Origin: Neptunomonas antarctica
GTDB taxonomy: Bacteria > Pseudomonadota > Gammaproteobacteria > Pseudomonadales > Balneatricaceae
NCBI RefSeq assembly: GCF_001305295.1
Contig: NZ_LJSI01000053.1
Location: 124,001-188,000 of the forward strand
DNA: 64,000 bases
Direction of reading: 5' to 3'
In this document: positions 44,291 through 54,276 of the stretch, piece by piece
Position numbering within the stretch: position 1 is the first letter of the stretch
Layout of the letters: the number at the start of each line of letters is the position of its first letter
Program-made: the position numbers and the translations under genes
Notes under the pieces: model-generated
Seen by the model: the letters and a program-made list of their open reading frames with translations, nothing else
What the model was told of the DNA's origin: nothing
Database searches by the model: none

Positions 44291-45615
44291 AACGTTTTAA
44301 ACGGTTGTTCTGGAAAATATTTCTGGCCTTTTGGTTGTCCAGCTTTAGTGTGATTTTAGTCACGGTCGTCGTCGTTGGGGAGATGGCCGAGCGGGAGAGT
44401 GTGCATGGTGTATTTGAATACCGGGCGCGTGAGCAGGCGCAAAAAATAATTGTGCGCTATGAAGCAGGCAATGTTCGTTTGCCGTATACGCCTCGAAAGC
44501 ATCGATCAGAAAAGCACGATAATGACGATCATCATTCATTGAACAGACCTCCAAGGAAACTTCCTGTGAGGGTTTATGATGCCGAAGGGGTTTTGATCTT
44601 TGGCCAGCAGCCAGAGCAAGAGTCTGATCGCCTGCTCACGTTTGATCTCGAGTCTTCGTCAGGAAAAGACTACGTCGTTAAAGTGATTATGGATCCTGCT
44701 ATTGACCATTTTGCGAGATTACAGGCATTTCTATTTTCGGTTCAGGCGGTATTGATACTGATCACATCAACCTTAGCCAGCCTCTTGTTATCTATTATTG
44801 TGGTGCGACCTGTCAATCGTCTTAGAGAATACGTGGAGCAATTTCATGGAGGGCAGTTGGATCTTAAAATTGAACCCGGATTACTTAAACGAGGTGATGA
44901 AATTGGGGCTTTAGCACGTGAATTCCAGCAAATGGCATTGTATGTCGACCGGACTTTACAAGGGCAGCAGCGATTACTGCAAGACGTATCACACGAGCTG
45001 CGTGCGCCATTGGCACGATTGCAGGCGGCTACTGGGTTAGCTGAACAGCAGCTGGGACGCGAGAGTAAAATTACGCAGCGTATGAACCTCGAGTGTGAGC
45101 GTTTGAGTCGGCTTATTGACGAAATGCTGTCACTGGCCCGACTGGATAATGTGGAGGCACAAGACAGCCTGTTTGATGTGGCGAGTGTGTTGGAACAAGA
45201 GTTGGATGACCTGAGGTTTTCGCAGCCCGATAGACGTATTACTGTGCAGAACGCGCTGAAAACAGCGGCTTTATGTAAAGGTAATCCAGAGCTTTTTACG
45301 CGTGCGCTGAGTAATATTCTCGGAAATATTCTTAAGCATACAGATGCAGAGTGTGCGGTTGATGTCTCCTTGATGTTGCCCGATCAAAAGCATGTGAGAA
45401 TAAGCATCAGAGATCATGGCCAGGGTGTCAGTGAGGAGGCATTAGGCTCTCTTTTTGAACCCTTTTACCGTCATAACGGGCACGCCAAGGGGTTCGGTTT
45501 AGGCTTAAGTATTGCTAAGCGTGCAGTAGAGCGCCAGCACGGTACTATTCGAGCTGAAAACATGTCGGGCAATGGCTTTGTTGTCATCATCGAACTGCCT
45601 GTTTCGACAGCTTGA
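44287..45615 (+). CDS. cpxA: CpxA-like sensor histidine kinase
   Basis: A 442-residue membrane kinase (E. coli CpxA 457). Helix 1 is ~12-34, followed by a periplasmic loop (~35-150) with a His/Asp/Arg-rich stretch (~62-86), helix 2 (~152-175), HAMP, the phospho-acceptor His in DVSHELRAPLARLQ (~237) and an ATPase domain (NILGNILKH, GQGVSEEALG, GLGLSIAKRAV). ATGA overlap with cpxR. The His-rich loop, like the tail of the Spy-like neighbour, hints at metal sensing. Confidence 0.88.
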   Translation: MKRFKRLFWKIFLAFWLSSFSVILVTVVVVGEMAERESVHGVFEYRAREQAQKIIVRYEAGNVRLPYTPRKHRSEKHDNDDHHSLNRPPRKLPVRVYDAEGVLIFGQQPEQESDRLLTFDLESSSGKDYVVKVIMDPAIDHFARLQAFLFSVQAVLILITSTLASLLLSIIVVRPVNRLREYVEQFHGGQLDLKIEPGLLKRGDEIGALAREFQQMALYVDRTLQGQQRLLQDVSHELRAPLARLQAATGLAEQQLGRESKITQRMNLECERLSRLIDEMLSLARLDNVEAQDSLFDVASVLEQELDDLRFSQPDRRITVQNALKTAALCKGNPELFTRALSNILGNILKHTDAECAVDVSLMLPDQKHVRISIRDHGQGVSEEALGSLFEPFYRHNGHAKGFGLGLSIAKRAVERQHGTIRAENMSGNGFVVIIELPVSTA

Positions 45616-45631
45616 TGTCGTAATAGCGGGA

Positions 45632-47728
45632 TTATTGTATTTGTCTGACGTCGGATTCAGATAACGAATGATCGATAAATAATCCCGTGTTTTCTTCGAG
45701 TGTACAGAGTAATTGTTCCACAGAGAGCGGTGCACTATAGAGATACCCTTGCCCTGAAAAACAATGATTAGTGAGTAAAAATTGCTGCTGTTCCTGGGTT
45801 TCGATGCCTTCTGCGTGAGGCCTTAATCCCAGCTTTTCAGCCATGGCGATCACCGTTGATGTAATGATCGTACTATCATGTTCATTAGGTAGTCCCTGAA
45901 TGAAACTTGTATCAATTTTCAAAATATCAATGGGCATCTGCCGGAGGTTATTAAGAGAAATACCACCTGTGCCAAAATCATCTATGGCCAGCGTAACACC
46001 CAGACTTTTAATCTGTTTCAGGGTGTCCAGTACCGAGTCTATACTACTGAGTGATAGCTCTCCGGTGATTTCCAGTGTCAATTGATCAGGTGAAAACCCG
46101 GTTTCGGTTAATACTTCATTCAAGGTCGTGATTAAAGAATGGTTTAAAAGCTGTCGGGTGGAAATGTTGATTGAAAGCATTAGTTCTGGATAACCGGCAA
46201 GATGCAGTTGTAACACGACTTCCATGGCTTTTTTTAATACCCAGTTCCCTAACGGAATGATGAGTCCGGTATCTTCTGCTTTTTGGATGAAGTCAGCGAC
46301 GGGAATATCACCCTCAATGGAATGATGCCAACGGCTTAGTGCTTCAAGGCCTGTGATTTTGCCTGTACGTAAATCAATTAATGGCTGGAATACCAGTGAT
46401 AGTTCTTCATGATCAATCGCATGGCGGAGGTTCATCTCAAGAGAGAGTGCCCGTTTGAATTCGAAATCCATGTGGGGCTTGAAAAAAGCAAAGGTATTCC
46501 GTCCCAGACGTTTAGCTTCATACATGGCCAGGTCAGCATTTTTAAGTAGATCACCGGCTTCGTCGCCATCCGCATGTATGAGAGTAATGCCCAGACTCAC
46601 TGTGATAAGGATCTCATGCGAGTCAATCTGTATGGGTTGGGCAAGTAGTTCGATAATCTCGAGCGCCAGTTGTTCTATGGTGTTCAGATTATCTGCCCTG
46701 TGTACTAATACAGTAAATTCATCTCCACCTAGCCGGAACGCGGTATAATTTTCATTTGTACAAAAGCGCAAACGGTTTGCGATGGCGATTAATAGTTGAT
46801 CCCCTGTATCATGCCCCAGCGTATCATTGACCTGTTTGAAATGATCCAGATCCAGCAATAATAAGGCTCTGTTAAAAGTATCAGGTGTGGCAATGATCTG
46901 GTTCAGCGCATCACGAAACTTACGACGGTTTCCCAGCGCAGTGAGAGGATCAAAAAATGCCAGCTGCTCCATCTGCTTTTCGTGTTCTTTGATTCTTGTA
47001 ATATCTTCACTAACAGAAACAATGCTGACTAATGTGCCGCTCTGATCAATAATAGGTGCGATCGATTGGTAGGACCAATACAATGATCCGTCTTTTCTGC
47101 GGTTAACTAAGGTGCCGCGCCATTGTTTATTGGCAAGAACGTTATTCCATAGATCCCGATAAATGTTGGCATGTGTCTGGTCTGAACGAAGCAGTGCCGG
47201 CGTATTACCCAGTAGTTCATTGAGAGGGTAGCCGGTCATATCAGTGAACCGGGCGTTTGCGTATTCAATACAACCATTAGCATCAGTGATCATGACGGCA
47301 CTGCCACTGTATTCGACAGCATAAGAGAGCTTTTTAACTTCAAGTAACTGATCAGCATCCGCGCTGATACCAGAGATAATAACGATGGCGGCAATAGCAA
47401 CGTTAGCCTCATCTTGAATAGTCGAGACGCAAACCGAGGCGCTAAAAACCGACATGTTTTTTTTGAGCAAATTGAGTTTTAATTTATAACTATTAATCTT
47501 GCCCTTAAACAGGGTCGCTAAGCGTGCCGAAGTCTGTTTATGGCGTTTTTGTTCGAAAAGCAATAAAAACGATTGTCCCTGCAACTCGTTGGTGCCGTAG
47601 CCAAGAATATGAGTGAACGTATCGTTGGCAAATAAGCATGTTCCGTCTTCTTTGATACAGGCAACACCAATTTTAGCATCGCTGAACGGACGGTAAACTT
47701 CAGTAATTTGTTGCAGTTTAGTAGTAGA
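45632..47728 (-). CDS. PAS-PAS-GGDEF-EAL c-di-GMP signalling protein
   Basis: Cytoplasmic or membrane-attached cyclic-di-GMP enzyme of ~698 residues. Two PAS domains (~10-115, ~128-245) are followed by GGDEF with an intact RLGGDEF and EAL with LEALSRW, ELTGE-type and DDFGTG motifs. One EAL motif is changed: TLEITGEL replaces the usual ELTES, which may affect metal binding. The start is uncertain: ATG 47728 has a GGAA just upstream, but the frame extends to 47842 and would add one hydrophobic segment. It is convergent with cpxA. Confidence 0.85.
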   Translation of the reverse strand, partial: STTKLQQITEVYRPFSDAKIGVACIKEDGTCLFANDTFTHILGYGTNELQGQSFLLLFEQKRHKQTSARLATLFKGKINSYKLKLNLLKKNMSVFSASVCVSTIQDEANVAIAAIVIISGISADADQLLEVKKLSYAVEYSGSAVMITDANGCIEYANARFTDMTGYPLNELLGNTPALLRSDQTHANIYRDLWNNVLANKQWRGTLVNRRKDGSLYWSYQSIAPIIDQSGTLVSIVSVSEDITRIKEHEKQMEQLAFFDPLTALGNRRKFRDALNQIIATPDTFNRALLLLDLDHFKQVNDTLGHDTGDQLLIAIANRLRFCTNENYTAFRLGGDEFTVLVHRADNLNTIEQLALEIIELLAQPIQIDSHEILITVSLGITLIHADGDEAGDLLKNADLAMYEAKRLGRNTFAFFKPHMDFEFKRALSLEMNLRHAIDHEELSLVFQPLIDLRTGKITGLEALSRWHHSIEGDIPVADFIQKAEDTGLIIPLGNWVLKKAMEVVLQLHLAGYPELMLSINISTRQLLNHSLITTLNEVLTETGFSPDQLTLEITGELSLSSIDSVLDTLKQIKSLGVTLAIDDFGTGGISLNNLRQMPIDILKIDTSFIQGLPNEHDSTIITSTVIAMAEKLGLRPHAEGIETQEQQQFLLTNHCFSGQGYLYSAPLSVEQLLCTLEENTGLFIDHSLSESDVRQIQ

Positions 47729-47883
47729 CATACCATTCCGTTGGCTCATAAGTAGTCCGTAAATAGCCCATAAGCTCACAATATATGAAGCTATAAAAAA
47801 AATTATAGAGAGCATCCTCACATATACGATGGTACACATCAATATAAGTGTCGCTATAAAGTAACTCTTTTTGCTTAGATATT

Positions 47884-47912
47884 AATAAAGCACCTAATGA
47901 GGTGCTTTATTG
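47884..47912. terminator. Terminator downstream of glnK
   Basis: AATAAAGCACCT pairs with AGGTGCTTTATT around AATG. It lies after the first PII gene on the minus strand, with T-rich sequence following. Confidence 0.8.
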
Positions 47913-47939
47913 GTTAATGCCTGGATCACTGTGTGACTA

Positions 47940-48341
<402 letters not shown>

Positions 48342-48390
48342 TCAGTATACGCATATTTATTTGATTGCGCATTGTCTTGGTCCAAATACA

Positions 48391-48414
48391 AAAAGGGTGC
48401 CGAAGCACCCTTTT
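48391..48414 (-). terminator. Terminator of amtB with TTCG loop
   Basis: On the minus strand GGGTGC-TTCG-GCACCC is followed by TTTTTG, 30 bp after the amtB stop. It separates the second PII gene from the amtB transcript. Confidence 0.88.
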
Positions 48415-48443
48415 ACATTCTAACTAACTGATCTGAAATCTAA

Positions 48444-49718
48444 TCATTTACCTGATGATTTGAATTCCGGGTACGCTTCCATACCACATTCAGCAATATC
48501 GGCGCCTTCATATTCTTCTTCTTCGCTGATGCGAATGCCCATGACAGCTTTCAAAACAAGCCATACCACTAAGCTGGCAAGGAATACCCAGCCGAAGATA
48601 ACAACGATACCCAGTAGCTGTGAACCGAAGTTCGCATCAGCGTTATTCAGCGGCACTGCTAATAGACCCCAAATACCGGCGATACCATGAACAGAAATCG
48701 CACCAACAGGGTCATCAATACGCATTTTATCTAAGGTCAGGATAGAGGCGACTACCAGCAAACCACCTACTGCACCAATCACGGTAGAAGAGACGGCTGT
48801 AGGAGATAATGGATCGGCAGTGATAGCAACCAAACCAGCTAACGCGCCGTTCAGTGCCATGGTTAAATCTGCTTTTTTGAACAGTAAGCGAGCAAAAATC
48901 AGTGCCGCGATACAACCGCCTGCGGCAGCAGCGTTGGTATTAACGAAAACCTGAGCAACGGCATTGGCTTCGCCAACATCAGACAGCTTAAGCTCAGACC
49001 CACCGTTGAAACCGAACCAACCCAGCCACAGTATAAAAGTACCCAGTGTAGCTAATGGAAGATTGGCACCAGGAATGGCGTTGATTGAACCATTCTTGCC
49101 ATATTTACCTTTACGTGCGCCCAATACCAGTACACCTGCTAAGGCAGCAGAGGCACCCGCCAAATGGACAATACCCGAACCTGCAAAGTCAGAGAAACCC
49201 GCTTCACTCAGGAAACCGCCACCCCATGTCCAGTAACCTTCAACAGGATAGATGAAACCTGTCATCACTACAGCAAAGGCTAAAAATGCCCACAGCTTCA
49301 TTCGTTCAGCAACGGCGCCTGATACGATCGACATAGCGGTTGCTACAAATACGACCTGGAAAAAGAAGTCAGAACGTGAGGAGTAGTATGGCGCGTCATC
49401 ACCGCCAGCGAGTACGGCATCCACACCGTTTTCATCGCCAATCAGAGCACCCAGATTTGGAAAAATACCGCCAGCATCGGAACTGTACATAATGAAATAA
49501 CCGCACAGCAGGTACATTATGCAGGCAATGGAGTACAGGGCAATATTCTTAGTCAAAATTTCGGTGGTGTTTTTAGCGCGTACTAATCCGGCTTCCAGCA
49601 TGGCAAAACCTGCCGCCATCCACATAACCAGTGCGCCGCACATTAAGAAGTAGAACGTATCTACTGCGTATCTCAGTTGGGCTAAATCACCCACTGTTGT
49701 ATTTAATAATTCTTCCAT
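48444..49718 (-). CDS. amtB: Ammonium transporter AmtB
   Basis: A trimeric ammonia channel of 424 residues (E. coli 428 with signal peptide). Eleven helices are expected; motifs GCALVMWM-like N-terminus, EGYWTWGGGFLSEAGFSDFAGSG and FILWLGWFGFNGGSEL are present, and the paired pore histidines are in IVHLAGASAA and SVHGIAGIWG. There is no strong N-terminal signal peptide. It follows a PII gene, the partner that plugs it. Confidence 0.95.
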   Translation of the reverse strand: MEELLNTTVGDLAQLRYAVDTFYFLMCGALVMWMAAGFAMLEAGLVRAKNTTEILTKNIALYSIACIMYLLCGYFIMYSSDAGGIFPNLGALIGDENGVDAVLAGGDDAPYYSSRSDFFFQVVFVATAMSIVSGAVAERMKLWAFLAFAVVMTGFIYPVEGYWTWGGGFLSEAGFSDFAGSGIVHLAGASAALAGVLVLGARKGKYGKNGSINAIPGANLPLATLGTFILWLGWFGFNGGSELKLSDVGEANAVAQVFVNTNAAAAGGCIAALIFARLLFKKADLTMALNGALAGLVAITADPLSPTAVSSTVIGAVGGLLVVASILTLDKMRIDDPVGAISVHGIAGIWGLLAVPLNNADANFGSQLLGIVVIFGWVFLASLVVWLVLKAVMGIRISEEEEYEGADIAECGMEAYPEFKSSGK

Positions 49719-49756
49719 CAGATCTGCCCTCCGTCAGGCTCGATACTTAATTCGGT

Positions 49757-50113
<357 letters not shown>

Positions 50114-50130
50114 TTAACGGTTTACTCACC

Positions 50131-50155
50131 GGCCGCTTTCGGGTCCGGTGACTCG
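50131..50155 (-). other. Hairpin in the PII-amtB mRNA leader
   Basis: CACCGG pairs with CCGGTG, with an inner CCG/CGG, in the 5' leader about 35-60 nt before the start codon. Flanking TAACGGTT direct repeats add to the structure. Its role is unknown. Confidence 0.45.
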
Positions 50156-50172
50156 TAACGGTTAATGCATCT

Positions 50173-50191
50173 CTAGCGAAACTTGTGCCTT
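50173..50191 (-). promoter_or_regulatory. Sigma-54 promoter of the PII-amtB operon
   Basis: On the minus strand AGGCACAAGTTTCGCT contains GG-N10-GC (GG at 50188-50189, GC at 50176-50177) and the GGCAC core, a good -24/-12 match. It lies about 80 bp upstream of the PII start. NtrC-dependent activation is expected from E. coli glnK-amtB. Confidence 0.75.
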
Positions 50192-50426
50192 GTTTTACAA
50201 AACATAATTAAAACAATTAGTTGGATTGGCTTTGATGTGTTTTTGTTTGATTTTATGGGATTTTTTAGCAAAAAAATAAGAATGCATCTGCTTCTTTTTT
50301 GTGCGTGCACCATTATGGTTCGCGAGAGCAAACGTAAGGGAGGGTAAAAGTGATGAAGCAATAATAGAAGGAAAAGGATTCTGCCGTTATAGTGAAGATA
50401 TTTTTGAACAAATGAGAGCGTTAAAC

Positions 50427-50735
50427 ATGAACGATAAGATTCTTGAAGGTCTGTCTGCACAATTTTCACAAGTGATTAACACCTTAAATAGCGGTGCAGA
50501 ATTGCCGGGGCAACAGCAAATTCGTAGTTTTCTGCAATCGGCATTAAGCAAAATGGATCTGGTTACGCGTGATGAATTTGATGCGCAATCGGCTGTATTA
50601 GCCCGTACTCGTGAGAAAGTGGAGCAGATGGAAAAAGTTTTAGCTGATCTGGAAAGCCATTTAAATACGCAGACAGGCACCATCAGCGAGACTGATAAAG
50701 ATATCGCCAAAGATGATGTTAAAGAGGCTAATTAA
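50427..50735 (+). CDS. ubiK: Ubiquinone biosynthesis accessory factor UbiK (YqiC)
   Basis: A 102-residue BMFP-domain protein with a C-terminal coiled coil (SKMDLVTRDEFDAQSAVLAR, ~47-66, and following heptads). UbiK helps the ubiquinone-synthesis complex under aerobic conditions. The ATG at 50427 fits the family N-terminus; the frame extends to 50301. Synteny with glnK/amtB and comM matches Pseudomonas. Confidence 0.9.
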   Translation: MNDKILEGLSAQFSQVINTLNSGAELPGQQQIRSFLQSALSKMDLVTRDEFDAQSAVLARTREKVEQMEKVLADLESHLNTQTGTISETDKDIAKDDVKEAN

Positions 50736-50799
50736 GAACACCAGATGTGTCACTGTACTCCACAGTGTAAAAGTGGTTTCTGTTTAAAGGTAAAGATAA

Positions 50800-52371
50800 A
50801 TGAGATGTAACCTTGCCTGGATTGATACAGCCGGACAGTATGTAACAAGTACGGAAGAGTACGCTGCCCTGTGTGGGCATTCAGTTGAATCTATCACAGG
50901 TTTACGTCTGGAGGATGCTCATCCGTCAGCCGTTATCAATATTTTGCAACCCGCGTTTATTCATGCCCGTGAACAGGGACAGACCGATACCGTGCTTGCC
51001 TTGTTTGATCAGCACACGCTTTACGATTGCCGGCTTATCTGGGTAAAGGCATCGCAGCATTTTGTTTTATATGTGGAGCGTGCGATAAAGCAGTCGCTAC
51101 TTTACGATCCGTTGCTGAGCGCCGCGGATAACTCTCCTGTACCTCTTTTCAAAGTGGCTCTTAACGGCCAAATTGCCAGCGCCCGCAAAGCAGGCAAACA
51201 AGTGGCGCTGCTGAAGTTAGGATTGGAACGCTTTCAATGGATTCAGGACTCGTTAGGTCTGGACAGCAGTGAAACGATTATCGAAGAACTGGCGAGTCGG
51301 TTACTCTCGACATTAAGGGAAGGTGATATACTTTTTCGTGCTAATGACGACGCGTTTATTATTCAGATATCTAATATGGAGTCGGCAGAAGCGGCGGTGA
51401 GTGTTGCGCATCGCCTGATTGAACAGCTTTCTTACAGTTTTAGAATGGAGCAACGCGATATTCATCTGAGCGCCTCTATCGGTGTCGCACTGGCTCCCTT
51501 GCAAGCCAATGATGCGGCTGAGTTGCTGGGTGCGGCTAGCCAGGCACTTAAGGCGCTGAGCCGTTCGGGGATAAGTGATGTACGTTTGTACGATCCCCTC
51601 CGGCAGCGCAAGGCGTTGAATCTTAACGATTTAGCGCAGCTGATTAAACCTGATTATAACAGTATTGAATTGGGTTATCGGCCGGTTTACGGCGTGCGCA
51701 GTCATCGTATTGAGGCTGCACAATTAGTACCCTTATTACAAGGCGTGCCTTGTATTGGTGCAGAGGAGCATCTGTTGACACAGATGCTGGAAGGGGAGAG
51801 TGGTTGGCACACCTATTTGAGCTGGATTTTTAATCAACTGGAAACGCCGTTACAACAATTAGGACAAGAAAAAGGGTTTCAGGGTGTTATCGTGCGTATT
51901 CCACCTGATGTATTGGAATTGCCTTCCTTTATGGAATTTATGACCACGCGCCTGACGCTCTCAGAGATAGTGCGTAATAAGGTGTTATTGGAAGTTGATG
52001 CCATTGAAACACAGGATCATGAAGGCGTGCTATTTGACCTGGAAGCCTTAGGTTTCGGGATTGTCTTGGGTGGATTAAGTGACTATTTGCCGCCGATCCA
52101 GCAATTGAAAGAGCTGGAACCACAGTTACTGAAATTGGATGCTTCTTTGGTGCAAGCGATGGAAAATGACGTGAAACGGCGTCGACAGCTAGAACAGTTG
52201 GTCGATATGGCCGCCGATCTGGATATTGCGCTCGCAGCCGATGGCGTTCTCTCTGCAGGGCAGCGAATGCACTTGTCGCAGCAGGGCGTCGATTATATGC
52301 AAGGCGATTATTTTGGTCGTTTACTGAGTGCCGAGCTGTTGTTTGAACAGCTGATTTTAGAAAAAATATAA
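50800..52371 (+). CDS. Degenerate PAS/GGDEF/EAL-like protein
   Basis: A 523-residue protein with a PAS-like N-terminus (~1-100), a GGDEF-fold region (~110-270) and an EAL-fold region (~280-523). Catalytic motifs are missing in both: the GGDEF position reads RANDDAF, the EAL position reads EAAQLV, and the DDFGTG loop reads LGGLSDY. It is therefore unlikely to make or break cyclic-di-GMP and may bind it or act through protein contacts. It lies between ubiK (65 bp upstream) and comM (52 bp downstream) on the same strand. Confidence 0.75.
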   Translation: MRCNLAWIDTAGQYVTSTEEYAALCGHSVESITGLRLEDAHPSAVINILQPAFIHAREQGQTDTVLALFDQHTLYDCRLIWVKASQHFVLYVERAIKQSLLYDPLLSAADNSPVPLFKVALNGQIASARKAGKQVALLKLGLERFQWIQDSLGLDSSETIIEELASRLLSTLREGDILFRANDDAFIIQISNMESAEAAVSVAHRLIEQLSYSFRMEQRDIHLSASIGVALAPLQANDAAELLGAASQALKALSRSGISDVRLYDPLRQRKALNLNDLAQLIKPDYNSIELGYRPVYGVRSHRIEAAQLVPLLQGVPCIGAEEHLLTQMLEGESGWHTYLSWIFNQLETPLQQLGQEKGFQGVIVRIPPDVLELPSFMEFMTTRLTLSEIVRNKVLLEVDAIETQDHEGVLFDLEALGFGIVLGGLSDYLPPIQQLKELEPQLLKLDASLVQAMENDVKRRRQLEQLVDMAADLDIALAADGVLSAGQRMHLSQQGVDYMQGDYFGRLLSAELLFEQLILEKI

Positions 52372-52422
52372 CGTATTTTCGTTTTTTCGTGTTTTATGAT
52401 TTTAGAGTCCAGGGAAGGATGT

Positions 52423-53949
52423 ATGTCACTTGCGATTGTTCACACCCGCGCTCAATTAGGCGTCGCGGCTCCCTCGGTTACAGTCGAGGTCCATCTGTCG
52501 GCGGGTTTGCCTGCGCTGATGCTGGTCGGCCTTCCTGAAGCGGCGGTACGGGAAAGTAAGGAAAGAGTCCGCAGCGCCATAATTAATTCCGGTTTTGAGT
52601 TCCCCCAGCGGCGCATCACTATCAATTTAGCCCCCGCCGATCTGCCGAAAGAGGGCGGGCGATACGACCTTGCGATAGCGATTGGAATACTGGTGGCCTC
52701 CCGACAGCTGCCAGCCGATTTGCTGGGTAATATTGAATTATTGGGTGAGTTGGCGCTCTCCGGAGAGCTTCGCAGCATTACCGGGGTGTTGCCTGCCGCA
52801 GTGGCGTGTAAAAAACAACAACGGTCATTGTGGATACCCAGTGGTAATTGTACTGAAGCCGCGTTAGTGCGTGAGCTGGATATCCGTGTGGCGGATCACT
52901 TGTTGGATATTTGTGCCGCACTTGCGGGCAAAAAAGAGTTGCCAGCTGCTGTTCCGGAAATACAGACCCTGCAGGAACAGCGGTATCCGTATGATCTGTC
53001 TGATGTAAAAGGACAGATTAAAGCGAAACGCGCATTAGAGATTGCTGCTGCCGGTGGTCATAATCTGTTGATGAGCGGTGTGCCTGGCAGCGGGAAAAGC
53101 ATGTTGGCGGCGCGGCTACCGAGTTTATTGCCTCCCTTGGTAGAGGAAGAACGTCTTGAAGCGGCGGCCATCTACTCTGTAGCAGGATTGTCGGTAGAGA
53201 GCATTTGTCGTGGAACGCGTCCATTCAGAGCGCCTCATCATACGGCTTCAGCCGCCGCGCTGGTCGGGGGAGGAAGTCATCCCCGTCCGGGTGAGATATC
53301 ATTAGCCCATCAAGGGGTTTTATTTTTAGATGAATTGCCTGAATTCTCCCGAAAAGTATTAGAAGTCCTGCGTGAACCGTTGGAGACAGGTTCTATCCTG
53401 ATCTCACGGGCGGCACGACAAACTGAGTTTCCTGCACGATTCCAGCTCATAGCGGCTATGAACCCTTGTCCTTGTGGCTATGCCGGAGACAGTTCGGGTA
53501 AGTGCCGCTGTACGCCGGATCAGATACGTCGTTATCAGGAAAAACTTTCCGGTCCGTTATTGGATCGAATTGACCTTTTTGTGACCGTTGCTGCTTTACC
53601 GGCTGAAACGCTTTTGAAACTGGATAATGCCAAAGCAGAAACCAGCGCGGAGGTATCGCGTCGGGTCTGCGCAGCACTCCAGGTGCAGTATCAGCGCCAA
53701 GCGTGCCGCAATAGTATACTGACAGCACAATCGTTGGATGCGATTTGCCAGCTGACAGATCAGAACCGACAATTGTTAGCGACTGCCGCGACGCGATTTG
53801 GCTTATCTGCGCGGGCGTGTCATCGGGTAATGAAGGTAGCTCGCACGATTGCGGATCTGAGCGGAAATGAGAAGGTTGAAAGCGAAAATCTGATGGAAGC
53901 TTTAGGGTTTAGGGACGGCTTGGTTAATCAGCCTTCAGCATTTTCATAA
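52423..53949 (+). CDS. comM: Mg-chelatase-like helicase ComM (YifB)
   Basis: A 508-residue AAA+ protein (E. coli YifB 506) that promotes branch migration during natural transformation. It has an N-terminal Lon-protease-like domain, Walker A GVPGSGKSM (~217), Walker B LFLDELPEF and a C-terminal Mg-chelatase domain with the NPCPCGYAGD zinc region. The ATG at 52423 follows GGAAGGA. Its last 511 bp are duplicated at 55221-55731; this copy is intact. The EAL fragment overlaps its 3' end convergently. Confidence 0.93.
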   Translation: MSLAIVHTRAQLGVAAPSVTVEVHLSAGLPALMLVGLPEAAVRESKERVRSAIINSGFEFPQRRITINLAPADLPKEGGRYDLAIAIGILVASRQLPADLLGNIELLGELALSGELRSITGVLPAAVACKKQQRSLWIPSGNCTEAALVRELDIRVADHLLDICAALAGKKELPAAVPEIQTLQEQRYPYDLSDVKGQIKAKRALEIAAAGGHNLLMSGVPGSGKSMLAARLPSLLPPLVEEERLEAAAIYSVAGLSVESICRGTRPFRAPHHTASAAALVGGGSHPRPGEISLAHQGVLFLDELPEFSRKVLEVLREPLETGSILISRAARQTEFPARFQLIAAMNPCPCGYAGDSSGKCRCTPDQIRRYQEKLSGPLLDRIDLFVTVAALPAETLLKLDNAKAETSAEVSRRVCAALQVQYQRQACRNSILTAQSLDAICQLTDQNRQLLATAATRFGLSARACHRVMKVARTIADLSGNEKVESENLMEALGFRDGLVNQPSAFS

Positions 53950-54190
53950 ACTCGGATAAGGGTACGGGTGGGCTAAAGAAATAGCCTTGTACCTGGTCGC
54001 ATTTTTTTTTGATAAGAAAATCCAGCTGCGCTTTTTCTCTACCCCTTCGGCAATAACGCCCATCTTGAGGTTATGCGCAAGACTGATAATAGCGCGTACA
54101 ATTTCTGCGTCATCGTGGCTATCAGGGAGTTGTGTTACAAAAGAGTAATCGATTTCCAATGAGCTGATGGGTAGTTTTATGAACAGAAAA
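53439..54190. repeat. Left copy of ~750-bp direct repeat (comM 3' end + EAL gene 3' end)
   Basis: From ATTCCAGCT at 53439 the sequence matches 55221 onward at a constant offset of 1782 bp through the comM stop, and then, with a 1-bp indel, to about 54190. Divergence is patchy: 53863-54004 is identical in both copies while 53540-53700 shows many substitutions. Confidence 0.9.
53924..54190 (-). pseudogene. 3' fragment of an EAL-domain gene
   Basis: A minus-strand fragment matching the last ~85 codons of the intact EAL gene at 55706-57403: IDYSFVTQLPDSHDDAEIVRA corresponds to IDRSFVAQLPDSHDDTEIIRA there (first 20 residues compared). A 1-bp loss after GVIAEGVE shifts the frame. The 5' part is absent, replaced by the inserted PEP-CTERM unit. 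It cannot encode a working domain. Confidence 0.88.
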
Positions 54191-54217
54191 AAGCACCTAC
54201 CAAATTGGAAGGTGCTC
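54186..54217 (-). terminator. Terminator of the inserted PEP-CTERM gene
   Basis: On the minus strand AGCACCT pairs with AGGTGCT around an 11-nt loop and is followed by TTTTT. It sits exactly at the edge of the left direct repeat, so it marks the end of the inserted unit. Confidence 0.8.
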
Positions 54218-54276
54218 TTGATAATTTATTCAGGCATACCGTCGTCGATAATAAATTTTAATAAATAATTTATTTA

